Shown here: in pieces, positions 7,878 through 8,117 of the stretch
How positions within the stretch are numbered: the first letter of the stretch is position 1
How the letters are laid out: every line of letters starts with the position of its first letter
Source of the DNA: Reyranella sp.
GTDB taxonomy: Bacteria > Pseudomonadota > Alphaproteobacteria > Reyranellales > Reyranellaceae
Reading direction: 5' to 3'
Assembly: GCA_016780605.1 (NCBI GenBank)
Contig: JADHLS010000213.1
Span: forward strand, 1-8,117
Length of the DNA: 8,117 nt
Notes under the pieces: model-generated
The model's input: only the letters and a program-made list of their open reading frames with translations
What the model was told of the DNA's origin: nothing
The model's database searches: none
Program-made: the position numbers and the translations under genes

Positions 7878-8117
7878 ATGCTCATCGGTCTCGAATCCTG
7901 GACGCTGGCCCGGCCCGAGCTCTTCCTCGGAGCGGTCACCGCGTTGCTGCTGATCTACGGCGTGGTCCGAGGCGAGGGCGCGACGGCCTTCGTGTCGGTC
8001 ACGACGGCGCTCGCCCTGCTGGTGACGGCCGTCCTGCTGTTCACGCCCTATCGCGAGGGCACCGCTTTCGCCTCGCTGTTCATCGTCGACCGGCTGACGG
8101 CGACCATGAAGGCGCTG
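7878..8117 (+). CDS. nuoN: NADH-quinone oxidoreductase subunit N (3'-truncated, ND2 homologue)
   Basis: Only the first 80 codons are in the window; the frame is open to the edge. By position and sequence this is the third antiporter-like proton-pumping subunit, the one next to NuoK. Visible parts: an N-terminal ARPELFLGAVTALLLIYGV helix (residues 11-29), a short polar turn VRGEG, a second hydrophobic helix (about 36-54), and the SLFIVDRLTATMK segment at 66-78, which resembles the usual LFVVD.f..fmK region of NuoN before helix 3. The conserved Glu and Lys of the proton path lie beyond the window, so integrity cannot be judged. Assignment rests on its place directly after nuoM plus these short similarities. 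Confidence 0.93.
   Translation, partial: MLIGLESWTLARPELFLGAVTALLLIYGVVRGEGATAFVSVTTALALLVTAVLLFTPYREGTAFASLFIVDRLTATMKAL

Noticed and set aside
6326..7939. A 537-codon open frame on the minus strand, antisense to nuoM
   Set aside because: Its predicted protein is dominated by Arg, His, Gln, Glu and Asp, as expected from reading a high-GC, Leu/Val/Ile-rich membrane gene backwards. It exactly shadows nuoM and has no recognisable domain.
1..8117. A novel inserted system, mobile element or accessory gene between nuo genes
   Set aside because: All eight reading frames are consecutive nuo genes with gaps of at most 22 bases. There is no room for extra genes and no visible change in base composition.

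Overview
The whole window is one co-directional block of the nuo operon, which encodes the proton-pumping NADH:quinone oxidoreductase (respiratory complex I, NDH-1). All eight genes are on the + strand, in the order nuoG (5' end cut off by the window) - nuoH - nuoI - nuoJ - nuoK - nuoL - nuoM - nuoN (3' end cut off). Gaps between genes are 3, 12, 22, -1, 13, 4 and 16 bases, so there is almost no non-coding DNA, and no stretch over 300 bases lacks a gene. I see no RNA gene, mobile element, CRISPR array, long repeat, internal promoter or terminator.

The organism is most likely a high-GC alphaproteobacterium, perhaps of a Rhodospirillales-like lineage (that last step is only a guess from sequence flavour). 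The reasons are these. NuoI and NuoH are very close to the mitochondrial/alphaproteobacterial type; NuoH, for example, has an ADRK..W first matrix loop rather than the usual ERK. NuoG has the mitochondrial-type layout with no cysteine ligands for the extra N7 cluster. The gene order is the plain alphaproteobacterial nuoGHIJKLMN. Third codon positions are strongly G/C, which also produces long spurious open frames on both strands.

Layout: 1-1871 nuoG (peripheral arm, clusters N1b/N5/N4 plus a molybdopterin-oxidoreductase-like domain); 1875-2909 nuoH (membrane subunit holding most of the quinone chamber and the E-channel); 2922-3410 nuoI (clusters N6a and N6b); 3433-4047 nuoJ; 4047-4355 nuoK; 4369-6342 nuoL; 6347-7861 nuoM; 7878-8117 and beyond nuoN. 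Electrons pass from NADH, through NuoEF (expected upstream), along the NuoG and NuoI clusters to quinone at the NuoH/NuoB/NuoD interface. The energy released drives proton pumping through the NuoH-J-K hydrophilic axis and the three antiporter-like subunits NuoN, NuoM and NuoL.

This is a core housekeeping locus and I find no undescribed system in it. The one point that stands out is in NuoH: a methionine (residue 224) sits where the family normally has the first glutamate of the FDLPExExE motif in the quinone/E-channel region. The other charged residues of the proton path that I checked in NuoH, K, L and M are present.
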